From positions 124,001-188,000 of the forward strand of contig JAWKVP010000006.1 of assembly GCA_041398005.1 (NCBI GenBank): a stretch of DNA of 64,000 nt, read 5' to 3'. Positions 9,297 through 17,959 of the stretch are shown here, in pieces. Each line of letters begins with the position of its first letter. The stretch's first letter is position 1. Below the pieces are notes generated by a model. It had not been told where the DNA came from. It ran no database searches and saw nothing but the letters and a program-made list of their open reading frames with translations. This DNA is from JAGREO01 sp020446285. Its GTDB lineage: Bacteria > Pseudomonadota > Alphaproteobacteria > Geminicoccales > Geminicoccaceae. A program made the translations under genes and the position numbers.

Positions 9297-9734
9297 TCAG
9301 ACGACCAGCACCGGACAGTCGGCCAGTGCCGTGACCTTGTGCGAGACGCTGCCGAGCAGATAGCTTTCCACCGATCCGAGCCCGCGGCTGCCGATGACGA
9401 TCAGATCAATGCCGTGCTCCTCGCCGAACGCGACGATCCCGCGTGCGACCGGACCGTTGCGAACGAAGGCGCGCGGGTCGGCCGCACCCAGCTCGATGGC
9501 GCGTTTCTTCGCCTGTTCCGCCACCTCCTTCGCGTGGCCGCGCATGACATCGTCCATGTTGCCCGGCTCGCCCGGACGTACCATCGAGAGCGACGCCTCG
9601 AGCATGGAATGATGGCGATAGATCGTCAAAAGGGTGAGACTGCCACCGGTCGCCTTCTGCACGGCGACGGCATATTCCAGCGCATGGTAGGCATTGTCGG
9701 AACCATCCACCGGAACGAGGATGTTCTTGAACAT
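9297..9734 (-). CDS. teaD: Universal stress protein of the ectoine TRAP operon (TeaD type)
   Basis: A 145-residue UspA-family protein with the ATP-binding pattern G-x2-G-x9-G-S near its end (IGSRGLGSVESYLLGS). In Halomonas, TeaD binds ATP and damps ectoine uptake through TeaABC; a similar modulating role is likely here. The ATG at 9734 (MFKNILVPVD) is chosen because a GGAG lies 5 nt upstream. An ATG 15 nt earlier is possible. It lies between the large TRAP permease and eutA. Confidence 0.9.
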   Translation of the reverse strand: MFKNILVPVDGSDNAYHALEYAVAVQKATGGSLTLLTIYRHHSMLEASLSMVRPGEPGNMDDVMRGHAKEVAEQAKKRAIELGAADPRAFVRNGPVARGIVAFGEEHGIDLIVIGSRGLGSVESYLLGSVSHKVTALADCPVLVV

Positions 9735-9745
9735 GCGGACTCCGG

Positions 9746-11032
9746 TCACTTGGCGAAGGCCAGATCACGCAGGAAGAGCGCGATCTGCGGGAAGAAAATC
9801 AGCAGCACGGCCACCGACAGCAGGATCAGGATGAAGGGCGGCGTGCCCCGCACCACCTCGATATAGGGCCGCTTGAACACCGCGATTGCGGTGAAGATGT
9901 CGCAGCCGAAGGGTGGCGTTGCCGAGCCGATGGCGACCTGCAGGGTGATGATGGTGCCCACCAGCACCGGATCGAGCCCGACCGACTGCACCACGGGCGC
10001 GAAGATCGGCACCAGCACGAGGATGACGACGATCGGGTCGACGAACATGCAGCCGATGAAGAAGGCGATGGAGATCACGAACAGCACGCCCACCTGTCCC
10101 ATCGCATCGATGCCGATGGAACCGAGGATCGCCTGCGGGATCTGCGCGAACGAGATCACCCAAGAAAAGGCGGCACCGGCACCGACGAGGATGAACACGA
10201 CCGCGGTGATGAGCCCGGTGGACTTGGCGGTCTCGTAGACGCCGGCGGGTGTGATCGAACGGAAGACCAGCACTTCCAGAATGAGCGCATAGAGCACGCA
10301 GGCCGCCGCCGCCTCGGTCGGCGAGAAGATGCCGCCATAGATGCCGCCGACGATGATGACCGGAAAGCCCATCGGCCAGAGCGCCCTCGTCACCGCCTGA
10401 AAACGCTCGTTCCAGGTCGCCTTCGGCTCGGTCGGCACATCGTTGCGCGAGGCATAGATCACCGAATAGGCGGAAAACAGCACGAGGATCAGCAGGCCGG
10501 GCCCGATACCGGCGATGAACAGTTCCGAGATCGAGGTGTTGGAGACGACGCCATAGATGATCATGCCGATCGAGGGCGGGATCAGGAAGGCGATGTCCGA
10601 GGCGTTGACGATCAGCGCCAGGACGAAATTGTCGTTGTAGCCGGCCTTGAGCATGCGCGGGCGCAGCGGGCCGCCGACCGCGACGACGGTCGCCTGGGTC
10701 GAGCCGGAGACCGCGCCGAACATGGTGCATGCGGCAGCAGTGGACACCGCGAGCCCGCCCTTCACATGACCGACGAAGGCCATCACCATGTCGATCAGGC
10801 GGTTGGCCGACTGGCCGCGCGTCATGATGTCGGCGGCGAAGATGAACATCGGCACGGCGATCAGCGAGGCCGGGCGAATGCCGGCCATCATCTGCTGCAC
10901 CATGGTCTCCATCTGATCGAAGCCGTTGAACATGGTGTAGAAGCCGACGAACGCACCGATGATGAGCGGTATCATCATCGGAAAGCCGAGCAGCAGCAGC
11001 ACAATCATGATGGAGAAGATCGTCAGCGCCAT
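9746..11032 (-). CDS. teaC: Ectoine TRAP transporter large permease (TeaC/UehC, DctM family)
   Basis: A 428-residue, very hydrophobic DctM-type permease with about 12 membrane segments. It forms the sodium-coupled channel of the ectoine/hydroxyectoine TRAP importer. Typical conserved stretches include FGAVSGSTQAT and GGIYGGIFSPTEAAA. It starts 3 bp after the teaB stop, so it is tightly coupled to the small permease. Naming follows the ectoine context; sequence alone would say DctM. Confidence 0.93.
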   Translation of the reverse strand: MALTIFSIMIVLLLLGFPMMIPLIIGAFVGFYTMFNGFDQMETMVQQMMAGIRPASLIAVPMFIFAADIMTRGQSANRLIDMVMAFVGHVKGGLAVSTAAACTMFGAVSGSTQATVVAVGGPLRPRMLKAGYNDNFVLALIVNASDIAFLIPPSIGMIIYGVVSNTSISELFIAGIGPGLLILVLFSAYSVIYASRNDVPTEPKATWNERFQAVTRALWPMGFPVIIVGGIYGGIFSPTEAAAACVLYALILEVLVFRSITPAGVYETAKSTGLITAVVFILVGAGAAFSWVISFAQIPQAILGSIGIDAMGQVGVLFVISIAFFIGCMFVDPIVVILVLVPIFAPVVQSVGLDPVLVGTIITLQVAIGSATPPFGCDIFTAIAVFKRPYIEVVRGTPPFILILLSVAVLLIFFPQIALFLRDLAFAK

Positions 11033-11035
11033 CTC

Positions 11036-11653
11036 TCAGATCTCCAGCTCGTCTTCTTCATATCCCTCGAGCACGCTGGTCGAGAGATAGATGTCTTTCC
11101 CGGTCATGTTCCTGATGGCGGTGAGCAGATACTGCATGCCCGTCATGAAGAAGCCGACCGGCACCCAGACGAGCGTCCACCAGACGGGAATCTGCAGTGC
11201 CGGAAGGACACGGCCGCGTCCCGCCTGCGTTCCGATATAGGTGATCGCGTACCAGGCGAGCAGGAACATGCAGACCGAGGTGATGAGCGCGATCCCCACC
11301 ATCATCGTCTTGCGCAGCGCCGCCGGCATCGCGTCATAGATCGCCGACATGCGGATATGCCGTCCCTGACGCGCGGCATAGCTGATGCCGGCGAAGGTGA
11401 TGAGGATGATGAGGATCCGGTTGAGCTCCTCGGAAAAGAAGATGCTCGACTGGAAGACGAAACGCCCGAGGACATTGGCGATGGTATTCGCCGCCATCAG
11501 CAGCACGCCGACGGCGAGCATCACCGCCTCGATGCGGCTTATGGCGATGTCGATGACACCGAGGATGCCCGGCAACGCCGTTTCATTCGCCGGACGCGCC
11601 GGCGGTGCATCCGGTCCGGATTCTGGTTGCTCTTCGACAGCGGTCACCGGCAT
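11036..11653 (-). CDS. teaB: Ectoine TRAP transporter small permease (TeaB/UehB, DctQ family)
   Basis: A 205-residue DctQ-type subunit with four predicted membrane helices between residues of about 40 and 185 and charged tails. It partners TeaC. The annotated ATG at 11653 has a GGGGGA directly abutting it. The GTG two codons inside, at 11647, has that same Shine-Dalgarno at ideal spacing and may be the real start. An inverted repeat separates it from teaA. Confidence 0.9.
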   Translation of the reverse strand: MPVTAVEEQPESGPDAPPARPANETALPGILGVIDIAISRIEAVMLAVGVLLMAANTIANVLGRFVFQSSIFFSEELNRILIILITFAGISYAARQGRHIRMSAIYDAMPAALRKTMMVGIALITSVCMFLLAWYAITYIGTQAGRGRVLPALQIPVWWTLVWVPVGFFMTGMQYLLTAIRNMTGKDIYLSTSVLEGYEEDELEI

Positions 11654-11689
11654 TCCCCCGACAGCGTGTTGTCACCTGCTGCAGCAATG

Positions 11690-11727
11690 GACACGGACGG
11701 GCGCAGGAAGGTCCGCCCGCCCGTGTC
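11690..11727 (-). terminator. Hairpin between teaA and teaB
   Basis: Two 14-nt arms (GACACGGACGGGCG and CGCCCGCCCGTGTC) pair with one mismatch around a 10-nt loop, just downstream of the teaA stop. There is no U-run. Such hairpins after binding-protein genes usually stabilise the upstream mRNA or attenuate read-through, giving more binding protein than permease. Confidence 0.6.
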
Positions 11728-11742
11728 CCTTTCCGGCCTTCG

Positions 11743-12759
11743 CTACTGGGCCGTTGCGTCCAGATCGGCCTTCAGCTGATCGAGGATGGCCTGACCACTC
11801 TCGCCGGTCATCTCGATGAACTTGGCCTCGACCTCCTTCGCCGCCTCCTTGAAACAGGCGCGCTCTTCCTCCGACAGCACGGTGATCGTCATCTCCGGCT
11901 TGGCTTCCCGGATCTTGTCGAGCTCGCTGTCCGCAAGGCCCTTCTGGTAGCCGACGATGTAGTCATAGGCCGCCGCCGAGGCATTCTGGATCGCCTCCTT
12001 GTCGGCATCGTCGAGCCCGTCGAAGAAATCCTTGTTGGCCATCACCGCGGTGGTGAAATTGTTGTGTCCGACATAGGTGATATGGTCGGTGACCTCGTAG
12101 ATCTTGGTCGAGTAAAGGAAGAAGGTCGGGTTTTCCTGACCCTGGATGATGTTGGTCTGCAACCCGCCATAGACCTCACCCCAGGGCAGCGGGGTCGGCG
12201 TCGCGCCGAAGGCCCGATAGCTCTCCACCAGCAGCGGATTGGTCATGACGCGGAACTTGACCTCGTTGAGATCGTCGCAGGATTTCACCGGTTCCTTGGT
12301 GGTCATCGCCACCTCGCCCTCGGGGAACATCACCAGAAGCTCCAGCCCCTGATCGGCGTACAGCCCCTGGAAGTCCTCGTTGATCGCCTTCGATTCCTTG
12401 TAGAACCGGGCGAGATGATCCTGATCGGTGGGCAGGAGATAGGGCACGAAGAACACCTGCGCTTCGGGGATCAACGCGCCGGTGAAGCCCGGTGACTGGT
12501 CGACGAACTGCAGGATCCCCGCCTGGGCCTGCTCCATGATGTCGGCCGATTCGCCGAGCGTGCCATAGGGAAAGAGCTGGATCGAGTGATCCGTATTGGC
12601 CTCGATCTCTTCCTTGAACTTCTGCGCATACTTGCCCTGCACCTCGTCCATCGCCTCCTCGAAGGCGTAGCGCCAGGTATCGGCGGAAGCGGCGGAAATC
12701 GCCACGACCGACAGGAGGGCTCCGGCGGCAACGCCGGAAATCAAGCTGTTCTTGCTCAT
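11743..12759 (-). CDS. teaA: Ectoine TRAP transporter substrate-binding protein (TeaA/UehA, DctP family)
   Basis: A 338-residue periplasmic receptor. The N-terminus is a clear Sec signal peptide ending in AISAASA before DTWRYAFEEA. The body has DctP-family features such as KFRVMTNPL and the Trp/Phe-rich binding region around LPWGEVYGGLQTN. It delivers ectoine and hydroxyectoine to TeaBC. As the first gene of the uptake/catabolic block, it follows a 170-bp AT-rich promoter region downstream of enuR. Confidence 0.94.
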   Translation of the reverse strand: MSKNSLISGVAAGALLSVVAISAASADTWRYAFEEAMDEVQGKYAQKFKEEIEANTDHSIQLFPYGTLGESADIMEQAQAGILQFVDQSPGFTGALIPEAQVFFVPYLLPTDQDHLARFYKESKAINEDFQGLYADQGLELLVMFPEGEVAMTTKEPVKSCDDLNEVKFRVMTNPLLVESYRAFGATPTPLPWGEVYGGLQTNIIQGQENPTFFLYSTKIYEVTDHITYVGHNNFTTAVMANKDFFDGLDDADKEAIQNASAAAYDYIVGYQKGLADSELDKIREAKPEMTITVLSEEERACFKEAAKEVEAKFIEMTGESGQAILDQLKADLDATAQ

Positions 12760-12844
12760 GGCCTGTCTCTCCCTTGTTTTCGACGGAAGCCGGCGCGGAT
12801 GTGGCGGCCGACGCTCATCGTCCCGGATTCACGGTCAGACAGAC

Positions 12845-12882
12845 ATTGAACCAAGTCAATTTTTTTATTGGATCATGACAAT
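12845..12882. promoter_or_regulatory. teaA promoter region with paired ATTG-N8-CAAT sites
   Basis: Two 16-bp elements of the form ATTG-N8-CAAT, at 12845-12860 and 12867-12882, are 22 bp apart (two helical turns) and separated by a T-run. On the minus strand the second reads ATTGTCATGATCCAAT and recurs in variant form around the enuR start. A -35-like TTGACT lies on the minus strand at 12859-12854, but no good -10 was found. These are candidate EnuR operators, by inference from position and repetition. Confidence 0.5.
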
Positions 12883-12929
12883 CACGATTTGCCGGCCTTC
12901 CCCTGCGCGTGCTCCTCCGCGTGACAGGA

Positions 12930-14318
12930 TCAAAAGGGAAGAATGGCAGGTTCCGGCTCGCTGCGCAGAAGACGCCCGATGATCGAGAGGCCGTTCGCCA
13001 GATCGTCCTCCGATCCGGCGCCAAGCGCGATCCGCACACCGAAATGGCGACGTGTGTCCTCGATGGCGAAGTTCGCACCCGAAGCGACGGCAACACCGTT
13101 CTGCAGGGCATGGGCGACGAAATCCTCCTCCCGCCATGGCTGGGTCAGGGGCGCCCAGACATGAAGCCCGTTCTGCACGCTGCGGATCTCCGCATCGCCG
13201 AGCATTCCAAGGGCGAGTTCATTGCGCCGCTGCAATTGCTGCCGCTGCCAGCGCAGCAGTTCGAGCGCCGAACCATCCAGAAGCCAGCGCATCGCGATTT
13301 CCGCCATCAACGGCGTCGCCATCCATTGCGAAACCAGATGCCGCGCCCTTGCGGTGTGGACATATTCGCCCGGCGGAACCAGCCAGCCGATGCGCAGGCC
13401 GGGCAGCAGACACTTGCTCAGTCCGGTGATGTAGAACGTGCGTTCCGGCGCGATCCTCGCCAGCGGCGGCGATCGCTCGGGCTGCACCGGTCCCCAGGCG
13501 TCGTTCTCGATGATGAGCAGATTGCGGCGACGCGCGACCTCGGCCAGCGCAAGACGCCGTTCCTCGCTCATCAGGGCGGCGGTGGCGTTGAGACCGGAGG
13601 GATGAACGAAGACCGCCTTGATCTCGTTCGAACGGCTCATCGATTCGAGCGCATCGGGCCGGATTCCCTCACCGTCGATGGCAACTCCGCGCAGCCGCAG
13701 CCCCATCGCATGGGTCAGCGACTTGAGCGTATGGTGCCCCATCTCCTCGGTAACGACGAGATCGCCCGGCGATACCGCGGTCATCAGCGCGACGTGCATC
13801 GCCGCGGTCGCACCGTTGCTCGGCACGATACGGTCGGCCTCGACATCGAGACCGCACCGCGCGATCCAGTCCCGCGCCGCCCGGCAATGCGCTTCGAGCG
13901 TCGCGCGCGGACGAAACGAGAACAGCATCGATTCAGGCGGATCGGCGGCGAGTTCGCGCAATGTCCGCGACATGTAGTCGGCCTGGGCACCGCCGGTCAC
14001 CGGAACCAGCATCGAACAGTCGATGACGCCGGATTGCGGGATCCCCCTGTGCCATGGCGTGCTCGCATCCACCGGGCGGTAACGCACGAAACTGCCGCGC
14101 CCGACCTCGCCATGGATCACGCCGAGCCGACGGAGCTCGTCATAGGCACGGCTGACGGTCTGGACACTCAGGCCGAGATCGTAGGCGAGCGCCCGGTGGG
14201 TCGGCAGCCGCGCGCCCGGCTGTACCGCACCGCTCCTGACGGCTTCGACGAGGCATTGGGCAAGGGAACGATAGGTCGGACGCGTCAGCGCGTCCCGCTT
14301 CGGGGGCCATATTGTCAT
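12930..14318 (-). CDS. enuR: MocR/GntR-type regulator EnuR of ectoine utilisation
   Basis: A 462-residue MocR protein. An N-terminal winged helix-turn-helix (about 12-80, LPTHRALAYDLGLSVQTVSR) is fused to an aminotransferase class I-like domain. The PLP lysine is Lys302 (TGLSKCLLPGL), the position I recall for Ruegeria EnuR. EnuR represses the uptake and catabolic genes, and PLP-bound inducer (N-acetyl-diaminobutyrate, diaminobutyrate) relieves this. It is adjacent to and codirectional with teaA and divergent from asnC-doeC-doeD, as in roseobacters. Confidence 0.93.
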   Translation of the reverse strand: MTIWPPKRDALTRPTYRSLAQCLVEAVRSGAVQPGARLPTHRALAYDLGLSVQTVSRAYDELRRLGVIHGEVGRGSFVRYRPVDASTPWHRGIPQSGVIDCSMLVPVTGGAQADYMSRTLRELAADPPESMLFSFRPRATLEAHCRAARDWIARCGLDVEADRIVPSNGATAAMHVALMTAVSPGDLVVTEEMGHHTLKSLTHAMGLRLRGVAIDGEGIRPDALESMSRSNEIKAVFVHPSGLNATAALMSEERRLALAEVARRRNLLIIENDAWGPVQPERSPPLARIAPERTFYITGLSKCLLPGLRIGWLVPPGEYVHTARARHLVSQWMATPLMAEIAMRWLLDGSALELLRWQRQQLQRRNELALGMLGDAEIRSVQNGLHVWAPLTQPWREEDFVAHALQNGVAVASGANFAIEDTRRHFGVRIALGAGSEDDLANGLSIIGRLLRSEPEPAILPF

Positions 14319-14354
14319 GAGACAAAGTAGAAGCAGAATGGATCATTTGACAAT
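14312..14354. promoter_or_regulatory. Candidate EnuR sites in the enuR/asnC divergent region
   Basis: TTGTC-ATGA-GACAA, a perfect 14-bp inverted repeat at 14312-14325, spans the enuR start codon. At 14337-14354 the minus strand reads ATTGTCAAATGATCCATT, nearly the teaA site with two extra bases. Only about 60 bp separate the divergent starts. Binding at these sites could give autorepression and control asnC-doeCD. This is inferred, not shown. Confidence 0.4.
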
Positions 14355-14381
14355 GCCGTTCGCGCGATGGAACGTCCGCGC

Positions 14382-14876
14382 ATGACATTCGCCCTCGACA
14401 GCCGCGACATCCGCATCCTGCAGATCCTCTCCCGCGAGGGGCGGATCTCGAAGGCCGAACTCGCAACGAGGGTCAACCTCTCGGCCACGCCCTGTGGCGA
14501 GCGGTTGAAGCGGCTGGAAAGGGCCGGCCTGATCGCCGGCTATCGCGCCGACATCGCCCTTGCGAAGCTCGGCCCCCATGTCGCCGTCTTCGTGCTCGCC
14601 GAAATCGAGGCGCATCGCGCGGAATCGTTCCAGACCTTCGAGCGCGCGGTGGCGGCCCGCGACGAGATCACCGCTTGCTGGGCCATCGGCGGCGGCTTCG
14701 ACTACCTGCTCCAGATCGTCACCCGCGATATCGACAGCTATCAGCGCCTGATCGACGACCTGCTCGAATCCGGGGCCGGGCTCAAACGCTACTTCACCTA
14801 CATCGTCACCAAGGCGGTCAAGGCCCCCGCCGCACCGCCGCTCGGCATCCTGCTCGACTCCGCACGACAGGAATGA
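14382..14876 (+). CDS. asnC: AsnC/Lrp-family regulator (DoeX-like) of ectoine catabolism
   Basis: A 164-residue Lrp/AsnC protein. The N-terminal helix-turn-helix (LDSRDIRILQILSREGRISK) is followed by a RAM ligand-binding domain in which GGGFDYLLQIVTRDIDSY is typical. In ectoine loci this gene (asnC or doeX) responds to pathway intermediates such as acetyl-diaminobutyrate. The ATG at 14382 gives the usual family N-terminus; an upstream ATG at 14367 would add five residues. It is followed by doeC after about 120 bp. Confidence 0.9.
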   Translation: MTFALDSRDIRILQILSREGRISKAELATRVNLSATPCGERLKRLERAGLIAGYRADIALAKLGPHVAVFVLAEIEAHRAESFQTFERAVAARDEITACWAIGGGFDYLLQIVTRDIDSYQRLIDDLLESGAGLKRYFTYIVTKAVKAPAAPPLGILLDSARQE

Positions 14877-14997
14877 CCGCAAAGGCGGCGAAAAACAGCT
14901 GAATCCCCTGCGGCTCCCCGCCCCTTTGGACGATATCCCGCCCGAAAGCGCCTAGAAACGGCGCCACCGAAGCGTGGTGGAGCAAGGGAGCCGTGCC

Positions 14998-16491
14998 ATG
15001 ACCGACATGCCTGAGAGAAGGGCGACCGGGTGTGCCGGGCGGCTGTCCCTGAAGGACCCCGCACTCCTGCGCGACCTCGCCCATATCGGCGGCCGCTGGG
15101 AAGCCGCCTTCGACCGGACGACCTTCACGGTCGGCGATCCGGCGACGGGAGAAGCCGTCGGCGAGGTGGCGAACTGTTCGGCGCGGGAGAGTGCCGGTGC
15201 CGTGGATGCGGCGCAGCGGGCCTTCGCCGGATGGGCCGCGCGCACGCCGCAGGAACGCGCAGCACCGCTTCGCCGCTGGTTCGAACTGATGACCCGGCAT
15301 CGCGAGGATCTGGCGAGAATCATGACCGCCGAACAGGGCAAACCGCTCTCCGAGGCGCGCGGCGAGATCGACTATGCCGCCGCCTTTCTCGAATTCTACG
15401 CCGAGGAGGCCAAGCGGCCGAACATCGAGGGCGTGACCTCGCACCTGCCCGATGCCGAGGTCGAACTGTGGCGCGAACCGGTGGGGGTCGCCGCACTCGT
15501 CACGCCATGGAATTTCCCCTCGGCGATGATCACCCGCAAGGCCGGCGCGGCACTCGCCGCCGGCTGCACCACCGTCGTCCACCCGTCCGCCGAGACGCCC
15601 TTCTCCGCTCTGGCTCTGGCCGAACTGGCCACACGCGCGGGTCTGCCCGCCGGCGTGTTCAATGTCGTCACCGGCGATGCCGAAACCGTGGTCGAACCGT
15701 GGCTGGACGATGTGCGCGTGCGCGCGCTCTCGTTCACCGGATCGACGGAGATCGGCAAGCTGCTCTATCGTCGCTCGGCCGCCACGGTGAAGCGGCTGGT
15801 ACTCGAACTCGGCGGACACGCGCCTTTCATCGCCTTCGCCGATTGCGATCTCGACCAGGCCGTGGACGAGGCGATCAAGGCGAAGTTTGCCACGACCGGT
15901 CAGGACTGCCTCGGCGCCAACCGCTTCTTCGTCGAGCGTCCGGTCTGCGACGAATTCTGCAGGCGCTTCGTTGAACGCGCGCGGGCCCTGAGCATCGGCC
16001 CCGGCTTCGAGGATCGCGATCTCGGGCCGCTCATGAACGAAAGGGCGGTGGCCAAGCAGGAGGAGCATGTGAGGGATGCACTCGACAGGGGTGCAAGGCT
16101 TCTTTGCGGCGGCAGACGGCATGAAGCGGGTCCGCTCTTCTTCGAGGCGACGGTTCTCGCCGATGTTCCCGCGCAGGCACTGATCTTCCGTGAGGAAACC
16201 TTCGGCCCCGTCGCCGCGATTGCCCCCTTCGACACCGAGGAGGAGGTGCTGGCCCGCGCCAACGATACCGAATACGGCCTCGTCGCCTATCTGCATACAC
16301 AGGATCCGCGCCGCATCTACCGCGCCAGCCGCGCGCTCTCCTTCGGCATGGTCGCGGTCAATCGCACGAAGGTCACGGGCGCGCCGATCCCCTTCGGCGG
16401 CATGAAACAGTCCGGCCTCGCCCGCGAGGGTGCGCGCTACGGCCTCGAAGCGTTCACCGACATCAAGTATGTCTGCCGCGACTGGGCCTGA
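14998..16491 (+). CDS. doeC: Aspartate-semialdehyde/succinate-semialdehyde-type dehydrogenase DoeC (Ssd)
   Basis: A 497-residue aldehyde dehydrogenase that oxidises L-aspartate-beta-semialdehyde, formed by DoeD, to aspartate in ectoine catabolism. The catalytic Glu lies in LELGGHAP and the catalytic Cys in TGQDCLGANR. VTPWNFP and SFTGSTEIG bind the cofactor. The usual KPAEQTP Lys is replaced by His (VHPSAETP), which may affect NAD versus NADP preference. GGGAG lies 7 nt before the ATG at 14998. It is separated from doeD by about 34 bp. Confidence 0.92.
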   Translation: MTDMPERRATGCAGRLSLKDPALLRDLAHIGGRWEAAFDRTTFTVGDPATGEAVGEVANCSARESAGAVDAAQRAFAGWAARTPQERAAPLRRWFELMTRHREDLARIMTAEQGKPLSEARGEIDYAAAFLEFYAEEAKRPNIEGVTSHLPDAEVELWREPVGVAALVTPWNFPSAMITRKAGAALAAGCTTVVHPSAETPFSALALAELATRAGLPAGVFNVVTGDAETVVEPWLDDVRVRALSFTGSTEIGKLLYRRSAATVKRLVLELGGHAPFIAFADCDLDQAVDEAIKAKFATTGQDCLGANRFFVERPVCDEFCRRFVERARALSIGPGFEDRDLGPLMNERAVAKQEEHVRDALDRGARLLCGGRRHEAGPLFFEATVLADVPAQALIFREETFGPVAAIAPFDTEEEVLARANDTEYGLVAYLHTQDPRRIYRASRALSFGMVAVNRTKVTGAPIPFGGMKQSGLAREGARYGLEAFTDIKYVCRDWA

Positions 16492-16525
16492 CCGGCAGCC
16501 GGACGAAATCACGAAAGGACAGGAA

Positions 16526-17896
16526 ATGCTCACCAACGATCAGATGTCCCGGTGGGACCGCGAATCGTTCTTTCACCCGAGCACGCATCTCGGCACACAC
16601 GCGCGCGGCGAGAGCGCCAGCCGGATCGTCACCGGCGGCTCCGGCGTCTTCATCGAGGATCGCGACGGCAACCGCCTGCTCGACGCGTTCGCCGGTCTCT
16701 ACTGCGTCAATGTCGGCTACGGACGCCCGGAGATCGCCGAGGCCATCGCCAGGCAGGCAAGGGAACTCGCCTACTACCATGCCTATGTCGGTCACGGCAC
16801 CGAAGCCTCGATCACGCTGGCGAAGATGATCCTCGATCGCGCGCCGGATCACATGGGCAAGGTCTATTTCGGCCTCGGCGGCTCGGATGCCAACGAGACC
16901 AACATCAAGCTCGTCTGGTACTACAACAATGTGCTGGGCAGGCCGGAGAAGAAGAAGATCATCTCGCGCTGGCGCGGCTATCACGGCTCCGGGCTGATGA
17001 CCGGCTCGCTCACCGGCCTTGCCGCCTTCCACAACAAATTCGATCTTCCGCTCGCACCGGTCATTCACACCGAAGCGCCGTTCTACTATCACCGCAGCGA
17101 CCTCTCCATGAGCGAGGAGCAGTTCGTCGCCCACTGTGCGGCGGAGCTCGAAGCGCTCATCGAACGCGAGGGCGCGGACACGATCGCCGCCTTCATCGGC
17201 GAGCCGGTGCTCGGCACGGGCGGCATCGTCCCGCCGCCGGCCGGCTACTGGGCGGCCATTCAGCCGATCCTGAGAAAACACGACATCCTGCTCATCGCCG
17301 ACGAGGTGGTCACCGGCTTCGGACGACTCGGCAGCATGTTCGGCTCGACCCATTACGGCCTCGAACCCGACATCATCACCATCGCCAAGGGCCTCACCTC
17401 GGCCTACGCGCCGCTCTCGGGCTCCATCGTCTCGAACGCCATGTTCGAGGTCCTGATGAAGGGCAATGACGAATACGGCCCGCTCGGCCACGGCTGGACC
17501 TATTCCGCCCACCCCATCGGCGCGGCTGCCGGCGTGGCCAATCTCGGGCTCATCGACGAGCTGGGACTGGTCGGGAATGCCGGCGAAACGGGCACATTTC
17601 TCAGGGCCGCGCTCAGGGATGCGCTCGGCGATCACCCGCATGTGGGCGATGTGCGCGGCGAGGGCATGATGTGCGCGGTGGAACTGGTAAAGGATCGTGA
17701 CGACCGGAGATTCTACGACGCATCGGAAAAGACCGGTCCCGCCGTCGCGGCGGCCATGCTCGCGCGCGGCGTGATCGCCCGCGCCATGCCGGAGGGCGAC
17801 ATCATCGGCTTCGCCCCGCCGCTCTGCCTCTCCCGCGCGGAGGCGGAACGTGTCGCATCGGTCGCAGGCGATGCCGTTCGCGAGGTTCTCGGCTGA
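16526..17896 (+). CDS. doeD: L-2,4-diaminobutyrate transaminase DoeD (Atf)
   Basis: A 456-residue class III PLP aminotransferase. Lys288 in IITIAKGL forms the Schiff base, LIADEVVTGFGR holds the cofactor Asp, and RWRGYHGSG is a family signature. It converts 2,4-diaminobutyrate from DoeB to aspartate semialdehyde, the substrate of DoeC. AAGGACAGG precedes the ATG at 16526. It is the last gene of the plus-strand ectoine unit. Confidence 0.93.
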   Translation: MLTNDQMSRWDRESFFHPSTHLGTHARGESASRIVTGGSGVFIEDRDGNRLLDAFAGLYCVNVGYGRPEIAEAIARQARELAYYHAYVGHGTEASITLAKMILDRAPDHMGKVYFGLGGSDANETNIKLVWYYNNVLGRPEKKKIISRWRGYHGSGLMTGSLTGLAAFHNKFDLPLAPVIHTEAPFYYHRSDLSMSEEQFVAHCAAELEALIEREGADTIAAFIGEPVLGTGGIVPPPAGYWAAIQPILRKHDILLIADEVVTGFGRLGSMFGSTHYGLEPDIITIAKGLTSAYAPLSGSIVSNAMFEVLMKGNDEYGPLGHGWTYSAHPIGAAAGVANLGLIDELGLVGNAGETGTFLRAALRDALGDHPHVGDVRGEGMMCAVELVKDRDDRRFYDASEKTGPAVAAAMLARGVIARAMPEGDIIGFAPPLCLSRAEAERVASVAGDAVREVLG

Positions 17897-17909
17897 AACG
17901 GCGCCTCTT

Positions 17910-17941
17910 CCCCTCCGGTCCGGTCGCCGGCGCCGGAGGGG
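17910..17941. terminator. Terminator candidate between convergent doeD and the FAD-GcvT gene
   Basis: A 9-bp GC-rich stem (CCCCTCCGG with CCGGAGGGG) encloses a further GCCGGC-rich loop. There is no T-run on either side. The position between two converging operons supports a termination or 3'-end role. Confidence 0.5.
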
Positions 17942-17959
17942 TAGTTCGTCAGCAGCGCT

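Noticed and set aside
11660..11680. CAGCGTGTTGTC as another MITE end
   Set aside because: Only about 10 bases match, which is expected by chance.
14818..16536. Long open frame antisense to doeC (about 570 codons)
   Set aside because: The plus strand encodes an intact aldehyde dehydrogenase; the antisense product has no family features.
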